Positions 7,105 through 14,660 are shown, numbered from the stretch's first letter. The stretch is 17,504 nt of DNA from Lachnospiraceae bacterium (GCA_003447295.1 DLZQ01000034.1:1-17504), one strand, 5' to 3'. The notes: generated from the sequence alone by a model not told the origin. Translations and numbers: made by a program.

Positions 7105-7134
7105 AAAAGAGGCACCCTCCGGTGCCTCTTTTTT
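7105..7134. terminator. Strong bidirectional intrinsic terminator
   Basis: AAAAGAGGCACC (7105-7116) and GGTGCCTCTTTT (7121-7132) form a 12-bp perfect stem with a CTCC loop. On the plus strand it is followed by TTTTTT (7129-7134), and on the minus strand by TTTTC. It directly abuts the stop codon of the GGDEF/HD-GYP gene, ending that minus-strand transcript and also the rightward candidate sRNA. Confidence 0.92.
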
Positions 7135-9547
7135 ACAATGGAACTTTTCCTTCTTTGATCAGTTCAATAAATGCATCCGCCACCTTCGGATCGAACTGGG
7201 TTCCCTTATTTTTCTCCAGTTCTCCCATAGCATATTCCACACTGAGTGCTTCCTTGTAAGCTCTCTTGGAGATCATGGCATCAAAGCTGTCACACACCGC
7301 CAGAATTCTTCCCAGGAAAGGAATCCCTTCTCCCTTCAGACCCCTGGGATATCCCTTGCCGTCATATCTCTCGTGGTGTGACACAACCGCCGGGATCACA
7401 TAGTTCATATTCGGAAGATAGTGGATCATCTCGATGGACTTTTGCACATGGCTCTTCATGATCTCATATTCTTCATTCGTAAGCTTTCCAGCCTTTTTCA
7501 GGATGCTCTCAGGAATCCCAATCTTACCGATATCATGTAATAATCCAGCCACCTTTACCGTATGGATATCATCCCCCGGCAGTCCCAGCTTCTGTGCCAG
7601 CAGCACTGCATACTGAGATACATTCGTGGAATGCTGGAAAGTAAAGGAATCCTTGGCATCGATGGCTGCCACCAGTGCATACACCGTAGGTGCCACCTGC
7701 TCATATCCGGTCTCTCTATTCCTGCGTTCCTCGTCAATATTTCCTTCATACACCTGGATCCGGTTCTTGCCGTTTTGCTTTGCATAAAAAGCTGCCTGCT
7801 TCGCCTTTTGAAGAAGCTCAGGTGCATCCGACGCCAGTCCGGGATACCATGCCACGCCGACGCTGAAAGTAATCGGCTGCATGACCTGTGGTTTGTCCAC
7901 GCCATTCTCCTGCACTGCACGGGTCAGCTTTTCCGCCAGTGCCACCAACGTCTTACTGCCGGTCTCCGGCACAGAGATCAGGAATTCATTGGAGCCTACG
8001 CGGAACACTTTGCCGTTCTCTGCATTTTCCTGCAATTTCTTCGCACACCATTTTAAGATCCGGTCTCCGGTCTGCTCTCCGTACAGGTCATTATACAATT
8101 TAAAATTATCCATATCCATATACAGGAAGCCTCTCTCATCTCCAAGAGCGCCCTCCCTCTGCAGGCATCTGTTGCAATAGCTACGGTTGTACAAGCCTGT
8201 CAGTTCATCGTGAATAGATACCTGATATACTCTTTCATAGGCATCAATATTTTTCAGGCTTCCGGATGCAACATTCGCCATTTGCCTTATGCAGTCCACT
8301 TCCTGATAATTGAGCTTATTTGCCCGCATCCGCTCCATATAGATAAAACCGCAGATCTGATTATCATATCTTAAGGTTGCGATCACCGTCCGCTCCGGGA
8401 TATTATCCTGTTTCACCAGGTCACAAATTCCCGCTGCTTCTTCCTCACTTAACGGAATGTGTCCACTCTGTACCGCTTCGTGATACCCTTCTCCATTCGA
8501 ATTCTTCTCGAAGATCCTGGCTTCACATCCGGGGATCGCATCGCTCAGAATATCATGCAGTGTAGCAAACAGCTCTCGGCGGCTCAGAATGGATGCCGCC
8601 CTGTCCTGGAATTGCCGGATTCCCTCCAACATATGCTTCTGCTTCTGATATAAAATATTCTCCAGCCGCTTCCTGGCAAAAAGGATCACAAATACTGTCC
8701 ATCCCGACTGTATGGCAATGCATAGGATCAGCCTCTGCACTGCAGCCTGTCCAAGGCTCCCTGTCACGATTTCCAGATTATAGGACAGGATCACCACAGG
8801 AATTGCCGCCACGACCACTGCCAGGAAATACACCGCACCTACCGTTGCCCGATACGAAAAATCAAACAGATACTGCTTGTACATGATATATACCATGCAT
8901 ATTGCCATCCCCACACTGCCCAGCATATCGAAAGGAAAGACACTTCCGGGCAGCATACAGAGCATATTTCCTCCCAGAATAAACACCGTTCCAAGCAACA
9001 ATGGAAACAGCTTTTTACGCAGCTCCACATTTGCTCCTATCTTACAATGTGCCAGATAAGTGGCATAGATCATTACTGCGATCTCCATGGCTGTGAGAAC
9101 ACCGGTTCCGACAGTTGCATGATACACATAAACACAGGTGCCATCCGCGCGGTTCACAAGCTCCGGTGCCGGCAGGATAGTACCACTCCTTGCATTTCCC
9201 AACACCAGTGCCAGCGTCAGCACACCATAAATGTAGATCAGGGCATCATGCTCCGTAATCTCCAAAAATCCAAACAGAAACACATACATGAACATCGGGA
9301 TCATCAAAAGACCAAGCAGGGCGAAATTATGCCAGAAAGTAATTCCGGGAAATATCCCAAGTCTCATAAGGCTCACACTGCCCGTCCAGATCAGGCAGGC
9401 GGTCAGCACCAGCCGAAGACCGCGGATTGTCCGGTTTCTCATGGTATTGAAAAAACAGAACAGCAGAAAAAGGGAGCAGCAAAAAGCTCCCAACGGAATA
9501 CCAATATAGAGGTTTCTATTCCATATCGTATCCAGAAAACTCTCCAT
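7133..9547 (-). CDS. Membrane GGDEF/HD-GYP protein, probable c-di-GMP phosphodiesterase
   Basis: This 804-residue protein starts with 8-9 membrane helices (about 14-34 through 272-292), resembling 7TM sensor regions of signalling proteins. A GAF-like region (about 318-435), a GGDEF domain (about 443-600) and an HD-GYP domain (about 620-800) follow. The HD-GYP motifs are intact: HDIGKIGIPE (671-680), HHERYDGKGYPRGL (724-737) and D753 in AVCDSFDAM. This predicts hydrolysis of c-di-GMP or a related dinucleotide. The GGDEF signature is degenerate, reading GSNEF at 518-522, although the upstream metal-site region MDMDNFKLYND is kept, so cyclase activity is doubtful and the domain may be regulatory. 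GGGAG lies 11 bases before the ATG. It is 69 bp downstream of nrdG with no terminator between, and ends at a strong terminator. Its membrane signal is unknown. Confidence 0.93.
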   Translation of the reverse strand: MESFLDTIWNRNLYIGIPLGAFCCSLFLLFCFFNTMRNRTIRGLRLVLTACLIWTGSVSLMRLGIFPGITFWHNFALLGLLMIPMFMYVFLFGFLEITEHDALIYIYGVLTLALVLGNARSGTILPAPELVNRADGTCVYVYHATVGTGVLTAMEIAVMIYATYLAHCKIGANVELRKKLFPLLLGTVFILGGNMLCMLPGSVFPFDMLGSVGMAICMVYIMYKQYLFDFSYRATVGAVYFLAVVVAAIPVVILSYNLEIVTGSLGQAAVQRLILCIAIQSGWTVFVILFARKRLENILYQKQKHMLEGIRQFQDRAASILSRRELFATLHDILSDAIPGCEARIFEKNSNGEGYHEAVQSGHIPLSEEEAAGICDLVKQDNIPERTVIATLRYDNQICGFIYMERMRANKLNYQEVDCIRQMANVASGSLKNIDAYERVYQVSIHDELTGLYNRSYCNRCLQREGALGDERGFLYMDMDNFKLYNDLYGEQTGDRILKWCAKKLQENAENGKVFRVGSNEFLISVPETGSKTLVALAEKLTRAVQENGVDKPQVMQPITFSVGVAWYPGLASDAPELLQKAKQAAFYAKQNGKNRIQVYEGNIDEERRNRETGYEQVAPTVYALVAAIDAKDSFTFQHSTNVSQYAVLLAQKLGLPGDDIHTVKVAGLLHDIGKIGIPESILKKAGKLTNEEYEIMKSHVQKSIEMIHYLPNMNYVIPAVVSHHERYDGKGYPRGLKGEGIPFLGRILAVCDSFDAMISKRAYKEALSVEYAMGELEKNKGTQFDPKVADAFIELIKEGKVPL

Positions 9548-9616
9548 ACTTAATTTTACTCCCTCATGCTTTATTTCCCTTGTGCTGGAACGTTATCCCC
9601 ATTCGTCCCATATCCT

Positions 9617-10138
9617 CTATATAGCTAAGAGTTTACCACATTTTTCTTTTAAAGACAACTGCACATCCAGGATTCTCTGATTCTCCGATCCCCGGAAGGC
9701 CAGCCGCAGATTCTTCCTCTCCTCGATAAATTCTCCATCCACAATCACATCCAAAAGCGGCAGAAGTTCTGTGATCACCGGATCCCCTTCTTCCATCCAA
9801 CGAAGCAGATCCCTGTCAAAATGATATCCCGTATAGCACCAGATGGTCTTCTGCGGATATCGCTCTCTTACTTTCTTCACCAGAGAAAGTACGGTTCCTC
9901 TGTTCTCAGGCTCCATGGGTTCCCCTCCCAGTAAGCTCAAGCCCCGGATATAGTCCGGGGCCAGTGCCAGCAGAATTTCTTTCTCTGTTTCCTCTGTGTA
10001 TGCCTGTCCGTAATGAAAATCCCAGGCTTCGCTGTTAAAGCATCCCTTGCAATGATGGGTACAGCCGCTGACGAACAATGATACCCGGACTCCGGGGCCG
10101 TTTGCCACATCTGTTTTCTTGATCGTTGCATAATTCAT
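9617..10138 (-). CDS. nrdG: Anaerobic ribonucleotide reductase activating protein
   Basis: A 173-residue radical SAM activase. The cluster motif is CTHHCKGC with C26, C30 and C33, and GGEP lies at 71-74. The N-terminal NYATIKKTDVANGPGVRVSLFVSGC stretch is typical of NrdG. With S-adenosylmethionine it generates the glycyl radical on NrdD. Its length is normal for the family. It starts 32 bp after the nrdD stop codon, an arrangement that fits translation from one mRNA. No promoter is evident in the short gap. Confidence 0.96.
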   Translation of the reverse strand: MNYATIKKTDVANGPGVRVSLFVSGCTHHCKGCFNSEAWDFHYGQAYTEETEKEILLALAPDYIRGLSLLGGEPMEPENRGTVLSLVKKVRERYPQKTIWCYTGYHFDRDLLRWMEEGDPVITELLPLLDVIVDGEFIEERKNLRLAFRGSENQRILDVQLSLKEKCGKLLAI

Positions 10139-10170
10139 AGGACATTTCCTTCCCTTTTACTATCTGCACA

Positions 10171-12297
10171 TTACAGATGAAGAACTCTTGCCTTGATCTC
10201 CTTGGTCTTGCCGGCATTCCAGAAGTTCTCTCCCAGATAGCCGCAGGTTCTTCTGGTGACATTCATCTTCGCATGATCCTTGTTATGACACTGGGGACAT
10301 TCCCACTCCATGTTATCATTGATCATGATCTCACCATCATAGCCACATACCTGGCAATAATCGGATTTGGTATTGAACTCTCCGTACTGGATATTGTCAT
10401 AGATGAAGCGGATCACTTCCTCGATGGCTTCCACATTATTGGTCAGGTTCGGCACTTCCACATAAGAGATAGCTCCGCCCAAAGACTTATTCTGGAACTC
10501 ACTCTCGATCTTAAATTTTGTAAATGCGTCGATTTTCTCACGTACATCCACATGATAAGAATTTGTATAGTATCCTTTATCGGTGACATTGGAAATATCA
10601 CCGTATTTTTCACGGTCGATCCTTGCAAAACGGTAGCAAAGTGTCTCTGCGGGAGTTCCGTAGAGGCTGAAAGCAATGCCGGTCTCCTCTTTCCATTTTG
10701 CGCAGCGATCCTTCATATAATCCATAATGCGCAGGGCGAATTCCTTGCCGGGCTCCACGGTCTGGCTGCATCCCTTCATCAGATAGGTCGTCTCATACAA
10801 TCCGATATATCCCAGAGACATGGTAGAATAACCGTTATGCAGGTATTTATCGATGGTCTCACCCTTCTTCAGGCGGGCAATGGCGCCGTACTGCCAGTGG
10901 ATGGGGCTCACATCGGATACCACACCCTCCAGTGCCTTATGACGACACATCAGTGCTTCATAGCACAGCTCCAGACGCTCGTCCAACAGTTTCCAGAACT
11001 TCTCCTCGTTTCCTTTTGCCAGGATACCGATCTGGGGCAGGTTGATGCTGACAACGCCCTGATTAAAACGACCTTCCCACTTGTACTCTCCGTTTTCATC
11101 CTTCCATGGAGACAGGAAAGAACGGCAGCCCATGCAGGAAAATACATTGCCCTCGTAGTTCTCACGCATCTTCTTGGCAGAGATATAGTCGGGGTACATT
11201 CTCTTAGCGGAGCACTGTGCGGCCAGCTTGGTCACATAGTCGTATTTTCCGCCCTTTAAGCAGTTATTTTCATCCAGCACATAGACTAACTTCGGGAATG
11301 CGGGAGTCACATAGACACCCTTCTCATTCTTGGTTCCCTCGATGCGCTGACGCAGGATCTCCATAATGATCTGTACGGTCTCTTCCACATATTCATCGTT
11401 CTCATCAATATGCAAAAACAGTGTCACGAAAGGAGACTGTCCGTTCGTGGTCATCAGGGTATTGATCTGATACTGGATGGTCTGTACGCCGGATTTTAAC
11501 TCATCATGCAGACGCATCTGAACGATCTTGTCCTTGGCTGCCTGATCCAGGGTATCTCCGAACTCGTCCTCCAGCTGTTTTGCAAATTTTTCCCTGCTCT
11601 TACGCAGATATTTTCCCAGATGCTTGATATTGACGCTCTGTCCGCCGTACTGGTTGCTGGCTACGGCTGCGATGATCTGGGTGGTCACAGTACATGCCAC
11701 CTGAAAGCTCTTGGGGGATTCGATCATTTTACCGTTGATGGAAGTACCGTTGTCCAACATGTCCTTGATATTGATCAGACAGCAGTTGAAGATCGGCTGG
11801 ATAAAATAATCCGCATCATGGAAATGCAGCACACCGTTATCATGTGCCATGGCAATATGCTCCGGCAGAAGCAGACGTCTGGTAACATCGCGGGACACTT
11901 CGCCTGCAATATAGTCTCTCTGTGTGGATGCCAGGCGGGTATTTTTATTGGAATTTTCCTCCGCCAGTTCCTTATTCTCATTCCGGATCAGTTTTAAAAT
12001 GGATTCATCCGTGGTGTTGGATTTGCGGAGCAGACTTCTCTGGTAACGGTATACAATATACTTCTTCGCCAGGGTATATTTGTTGTGCTCTACCAGATGT
12101 TCCTCGATCATATCCTGAATATGCTCCACGGTCTGGGTCTGTTTACCCTCTTGCTGCACATCCTCCAGGATCTCTTCAATCAATCCCTCGCTGGCACGAT
12201 ACCGCTCCTCCACCTCGTTGTTCGCCTTATGGATCGCTTCCCGGATCTTGTCCTCTTCATAAGGCACTACTCTGCCGTCTCTCTTCTGAATCTTCAT
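10171..12297 (-). CDS. nrdD: Class III anaerobic ribonucleoside-triphosphate reductase
   Basis: A 708-residue enzyme that reduces ribonucleoside triphosphates to deoxy forms under strict anaerobiosis. The N-terminal ATP-cone (about 1-95, beginning MKIQKRDGRVVPYEEDKI) is the allosteric activity site. The C-terminal glycyl-radical motif is TCGYLG with G686. Four cysteines (C648, C651, C667, C670) form the usual zinc site just before it. The SCMGCRSFLSPW stretch belongs to the catalytic core. GAGGG seven bases before the ATG gives a good ribosome site. It is followed by nrdG. A promoter of its own lies about 170 bp upstream, and a short ORF occupies much of the leader. I saw no B12 riboswitch and no convincing NrdR box pair. 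Confidence 0.97.
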   Translation of the reverse strand: MKIQKRDGRVVPYEEDKIREAIHKANNEVEERYRASEGLIEEILEDVQQEGKQTQTVEHIQDMIEEHLVEHNKYTLAKKYIVYRYQRSLLRKSNTTDESILKLIRNENKELAEENSNKNTRLASTQRDYIAGEVSRDVTRRLLLPEHIAMAHDNGVLHFHDADYFIQPIFNCCLINIKDMLDNGTSINGKMIESPKSFQVACTVTTQIIAAVASNQYGGQSVNIKHLGKYLRKSREKFAKQLEDEFGDTLDQAAKDKIVQMRLHDELKSGVQTIQYQINTLMTTNGQSPFVTLFLHIDENDEYVEETVQIIMEILRQRIEGTKNEKGVYVTPAFPKLVYVLDENNCLKGGKYDYVTKLAAQCSAKRMYPDYISAKKMRENYEGNVFSCMGCRSFLSPWKDENGEYKWEGRFNQGVVSINLPQIGILAKGNEEKFWKLLDERLELCYEALMCRHKALEGVVSDVSPIHWQYGAIARLKKGETIDKYLHNGYSTMSLGYIGLYETTYLMKGCSQTVEPGKEFALRIMDYMKDRCAKWKEETGIAFSLYGTPAETLCYRFARIDREKYGDISNVTDKGYYTNSYHVDVREKIDAFTKFKIESEFQNKSLGGAISYVEVPNLTNNVEAIEEVIRFIYDNIQYGEFNTKSDYCQVCGYDGEIMINDNMEWECPQCHNKDHAKMNVTRRTCGYLGENFWNAGKTKEIKARVLHL

Positions 12298-12312
12298 CGC
12301 TGTTCCCTCACT

Positions 12313-12441
12313 TTATATCATTCCCATCGAGATGCGAATTCCTGCATAAGCCGAAAGAAAAGCCGCATCGGAAGCAAGTTCCCGACACGACTCTCTACGC
12401 AAATCATAGTATATTACTAGATTTTGTGCTTTAAAATTCAT
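12313..12441 (-). CDS. Candidate 42-residue leader ORF before nrdD
   Basis: An ATG at 12441 opens 42 codons ending 15 bp before the nrdD start (MNFKAQNLVIYYDLRRESCR..., ending RISMGMI). The composition resembles a real protein, with aliphatic and charged residues, but there is no clear Shine-Dalgarno. The codon choice (CTA, GTA, ATA, TTG) is less biased than in the neighbours. It lies wholly in the predicted nrdD leader, beginning about 18 nt after the predicted start site. It could be a leader peptide or a chance reading frame. I do not recognise it. Confidence 0.25.
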   Translation of the reverse strand: MNFKAQNLVIYYDLRRESCRELASDAAFLSAYAGIRISMGMI

Positions 12442-12465
12442 TTCGCATCTACATCTTGTATATTT

Positions 12466-12494
12466 ATTATAGTGAGGAAACCTAGAAAAAGCAA
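12466..12494 (-). promoter_or_regulatory. Promoter for nrdDG
   Basis: On the minus strand TTGCTT (12494-12489) is followed after exactly 17 bp by a consensus TATAAT (12471-12466). It lies just past the stop codon of the J-domain gene, giving a leader of about 160 nt. The leader contains an inverted pair GATGCG/CGCATC (arms near 12333-12338 and 12366-12371 on the plus strand). Confidence 0.7.
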
Positions 12495-12503
12495 GTACCT
12501 TTT

Positions 12504-13232
12504 TTAAAACATTCCTCTTCCACCATACCCTCCGAAGCACAGACCGCCACCACCGCAGCAAAGATTGCAGAACAGGTTCGCCAGACAGATTTTTAAGCAC
12601 AGGTCATTTCCACTCGCATTGGGATAGCCATAGGCTGCCTGTCTGCTCTCATACCATTGTCCGCCTCTCTGGAGTCTCTGCAGAAGCATCTGGTATTCCA
12701 TATTCTGCGGTTCCAGTGTCACTGCCTTGCCTGCATGCTCCAGTGCTGCCACATTGTTGCCCAGTCCCATATGCGCCATCGCACTGTAATAATACCATCT
12801 GGCAGTCTTTTCATGCTCTCCCATGCCGTCCAGGGTATTTCTGGCCTCTCTGTAATAACCGTTTCTGAGGTAATTGCCGGCTGCCCGCAGTCTGGGCTCT
12901 TCCTCATATCCGGAAGTCTGCTGCTGCCATCCGGCCTGTTGCCAGAAGTCCCCAAAGTCCTGACCGAAGCCGCCATAACTCTGTCTCTGATCATAGCTGC
13001 TTCCGCGGCTGCCATATCCACCGCCGTAGCTGTAACCTTCTGTTCGTTCCTTCATGATCTGCTGATACGCTGCCTGTATCTCCTTGAACTTTTCTTCTGC
13101 CTGATCCTTGTTGGGATTATTGATATTGGCATCGGGATGATATTTTCTGCTCAGGGTCTTATATGCTTTTTTGATTTCTTCCTCGGAAGCATCTCTGCTC
13201 ACCCCCAGGACACTATACGGATCATAATTCAT
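12504..13232 (-). CDS. J-domain protein with TPR-like region and cysteine-rich tail
   Basis: A 242-residue protein. The J domain occupies 1-65 with the essential HPD at 32-34, which stimulates DnaK ATPase activity. A glycine/aromatic/glutamine linker (about 66-110) follows, then a helical region (about 115-190) with TPR-like repeats ([16 protein letters not shown] and [15 protein letters not shown]). The tail is unusual, with six cysteines (C212, C216, C222, C225, C226, C232) in a glycine-rich context ending GGYGGRGMF. The DnaJ zinc finger (four CxxCxGxG) and client-binding domains are absent, so this is not the general chaperone DnaJ but a specialised co-chaperone. It overlaps the preceding DUF5685-like gene by 11 bp, indicating translational coupling. 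The partner or client is unknown; the tail might bind metal or attach to membrane. Confidence 0.88.
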   Translation of the reverse strand: MNYDPYSVLGVSRDASEEEIKKAYKTLSRKYHPDANINNPNKDQAEEKFKEIQAAYQQIMKERTEGYSYGGGYGSRGSSYDQRQSYGGFGQDFGDFWQQAGWQQQTSGYEEEPRLRAAGNYLRNGYYREARNTLDGMGEHEKTARWYYYSAMAHMGLGNNVAALEHAGKAVTLEPQNMEYQMLLQRLQRGGQWYESRQAAYGYPNASGNDLCLKICLANLFCNLCCGGGGLCFGGYGGRGMF

Positions 13233-14079
13233 TTTCCGTTACCTCTTTTGCATTGTCTTTTTCCCGTTTTTTCCGCACGATCTCATAGCGGCACCATACA
13301 CCGGAATACAGAATATTCCGCAAAATATCCACATTTTGTAATATAGGAAGCTGTTCGAATTCCTTACAGCACTCTGACATCATCATAGTCAGGATCTGTC
13401 TGCATTCCTCCTCGAAGCCGGGCTCCGCATAACGTTTCTTTAGCGGATTGTAGGTTCCTTTTTTGATATCCTGTTCAACGTCCTCGTAGGCATCCAGCAG
13501 GTAGATAAATTTTCCGAGAAAAAATCCCAGTCTCGCCAGATTATCCTTCCATTCATCCTCGCGGCAGGATACGATCTGCGCCATGACTTTTCCAAACAGT
13601 CCCGCCATGGTATCGATGTCCGCATTTCCCTGCTTTTCCGCATCTGCAAAATCCTGCATTGCCAGTGCGATGTTTTTCACTTTTTCTCCATACAGCAAAG
13701 GCTTTTTATGGATTTTTCTCTCCAGGAGATGGCTGTACGCCAATCCTCGCAGGCTGTTTTCGTCCTCCCAGTCATCCTCCGCCTTATAGCAGGCAAAAAG
13801 CACCGTCATATCCGCCACATAATCCGTGAACAGATTTCTTCTCGTGGCATGCTTTTCCAGAGGATGTGCCACGCATCTGCACTGATCCTCCTGCTCCTTT
13901 GGTTCATATAAGCCAGTGAGCAGCATCAGGATAAAGGTCATATCGTAATTCAGTGAAAGCTGCCCCAGCACACCATAGCGCTCCTTCAGGCTCTGGCATA
14001 ATCCACAGTAATAGGATCGATACACATCATACTCCTTGAATTTCATCTCCGACTGATTGACCACAATATATCCGAACAT
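13222..14079 (-). CDS. DUF5685-like protein with two aspartate-rich motifs
   Basis: A 285-residue, probably all-helical protein that matches the pattern I associate with the clostridial DUF5685 family: MFGYI start, [14 protein letters not shown] (C25, C28), [10 protein letters not shown], then CRCVAHP (C67, C69). Two acidic motifs stand out: DDWED (102-106) and DAYEDVEQD (196-204) in [26 protein letters not shown]. Their spacing and setting recall the two Asp-rich, magnesium-diphosphate-binding motifs of squalene/phytoene synthases, but catalysis is not established. The frame opens at 14091; the ATG at 14079 is preferred because family members usually begin MFGY. It sits between the zinc-ribbon membrane gene (66 bp upstream) and the J-domain gene (11-bp overlap), so all three probably act together. 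Function is unknown. Confidence 0.8.
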   Translation of the reverse strand: MFGYIVVNQSEMKFKEYDVYRSYYCGLCQSLKERYGVLGQLSLNYDMTFILMLLTGLYEPKEQEDQCRCVAHPLEKHATRRNLFTDYVADMTVLFACYKAEDDWEDENSLRGLAYSHLLERKIHKKPLLYGEKVKNIALAMQDFADAEKQGNADIDTMAGLFGKVMAQIVSCREDEWKDNLARLGFFLGKFIYLLDAYEDVEQDIKKGTYNPLKKRYAEPGFEEECRQILTMMMSECCKEFEQLPILQNVDILRNILYSGVWCRYEIVRKKREKDNAKEVTENEL

Positions 14080-14145
14080 CTGACTCACCATCCTTTCTTA
14101 TTTTCCGGTTTTTCATAATTTCCATTTGTAATCATGCCTGTCCTG

Positions 14146-14538
14146 TCAGGTCTTGCGGATAAATTCCTCTCCACATTTTCTGCAGTGGATCGCAATCTTC
14201 CCTTTGTGTCTGGGCACCCGGAGCTTCTGTCCGCATTTCGGACATTTAAAGATCTTGTAATCCTTGCGTCCGGCAAATAACTGCTTCCGGCGCTGCCACC
14301 AGCTGCGCACCTTCATTTCTTTTTGGAGATACCATTGGTTCTCTGCGCTTCTCTTGCTCATATTTCTGGAAAACATCCGGTAATAGACATAGACCAGCAG
14401 GGCAAGAGCCAACACATAAAATATTTTCAGACCAAAAAAAGAGAGCGCCAGGCAGACCAGAGCCACAATCATCAGAAACTGATTGAAGCGGTCATTGCCA
14501 TAACGCCCCCACATGAAACGCTGTAACTTCTCTTTCAT
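14146..14538 (-). CDS. Small membrane protein with C-terminal zinc ribbon
   Basis: A 130-residue protein. A basic N-terminus is followed by a hydrophobic stretch (about 20-53) that could form two membrane helices, a charged linker (about 54-92) and a zinc ribbon with CPKC (C99, C102) and CRKC (C119, C122) near the C-terminus. The ATG at 14538 has AGGTGG six bases upstream and is preferred over an in-frame start at 14565. It is the first gene of the group that continues with the DUF5685-like and J-domain genes. The ribbon probably lies in the cytoplasm and may bind protein, RNA or DNA. Function is unknown. Confidence 0.8.
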   Translation of the reverse strand: MKEKLQRFMWGRYGNDRFNQFLMIVALVCLALSFFGLKIFYVLALALLVYVYYRMFSRNMSKRSAENQWYLQKEMKVRSWWQRRKQLFAGRKDYKIFKCPKCGQKLRVPRHKGKIAIHCRKCGEEFIRKT

Positions 14539-14589
14539 GAAGTACCACCTTTCGTCTGCCACCATGCAGGGGACATATTATCCAAATCT

Positions 14590-14621
14590 TTCAGAGTCTC
14601 GTTTGCGAAGCCGACTCTGAA
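14590..14621 (-). promoter_or_regulatory. 5'-leader hairpin of the zinc-ribbon/DUF5685/J-domain operon
   Basis: TTCAGAGTC (14590-14598) and GACTCTGAA (14613-14621) form a perfect 9-bp stem, with a small inner TCG/CGA pair in the 14-nt loop. No T-run follows, so it is not a terminator for the radical SAM gene. It begins only a few bases after the predicted transcription start. Its loop motif TTTGCGAAGCC resembles TTCGCAAAGCC at 1419-1429 in the hemZ gap. Confidence 0.55.
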
Positions 14622-14631
14622 TATTAGCTAC

Positions 14632-14660
14632 ATTATGGTCTGCCGAAAAGCAAAAAGCAA
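14632..14660 (-). promoter_or_regulatory. Candidate promoter for the zinc-ribbon operon
   Basis: On the minus strand TTGCTT (14660-14655) and CATAAT (14637-14632) are 17 bp apart. It has the same -35 hexamer as the nrdD promoter. The start would be near 14625, about 87 nt before the zinc-ribbon ATG. It lies in the 154-bp gap after the radical SAM gene, which has no obvious terminator. Confidence 0.5.

Larger units (their letters stand above)
6834..7132. other. 299-bp intergenic region with divergent promoters, hairpins and candidate sRNA
   Basis: No convincing protein gene is found. The region contains, from left to right, the SEC-C leader with a long imperfect hairpin (6890-6940), a 12-bp palindrome (6945-6956), two overlapping divergent promoters (minus 6957-6985, plus 6937-6966), a C-rich candidate sRNA body, and a bidirectional intrinsic terminator (7105-7134). 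Each is listed separately. Confidence 0.7.
6973..7134 (+). ncRNA. Candidate trans-acting small RNA with C-rich anti-Shine-Dalgarno motifs
   Basis: The unit is bounded by the promoter at 6937-6966 and by an intrinsic terminator with a six-T run at 7129-7134, giving about 162 nt. The 5' part is A/C-rich and likely unpaired. The body holds CCCCCTCCTTTGATCC (7052-7067) and ATCCTCCCCTTTTG (7091-7104), and the terminator loop is CTCC (7117-7120). All three C-rich patches could pair with Shine-Dalgarno sequences. GGAGG (7015-7019) could pair with CCTCC (7055-7059), and GGATC (7021-7025) with GATCC (7063-7067), which may hide or present the first motif. C-rich loops of this kind are known in Firmicute sRNAs such as RsaE/RoxS, but no homology is claimed. 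A 47-codon reading frame from the ATG at 7006 lacks a ribosome site and runs through the terminator, so a non-coding RNA is preferred. Confidence 0.45.

Noticed and set aside
7006..7149. 47-codon plus-strand ORF inside the candidate sRNA
   Set aside because: It has no Shine-Dalgarno, and it runs through the terminator hairpin into the antisense of the HD-GYP gene, so it is unlikely to be translated, although a dual-function RNA cannot be excluded.
10177..11259. 360-codon plus-strand open frame antisense to nrdD
   Set aside because: It lies wholly opposite the unambiguous nrdD gene, has no ribosome site or recognisable domain, and its hydrophobic translation is what the complement of a biased coding sequence produces.
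12298..12503. B12 riboswitch or NrdR boxes before nrdD
   Set aside because: AT-rich stretches near the promoter loosely resemble NrdR boxes, but no pair with correct spacing and no B12-box sequence could be found.
12313..12600. 95-codon minus-strand ORF overlapping the end of the J-domain gene
   Set aside because: Its first half is an alternate frame of the J-domain gene and has an Arg/Trp-rich shadow composition; only the last 42 codons, outside the gene, were kept as a weak candidate.
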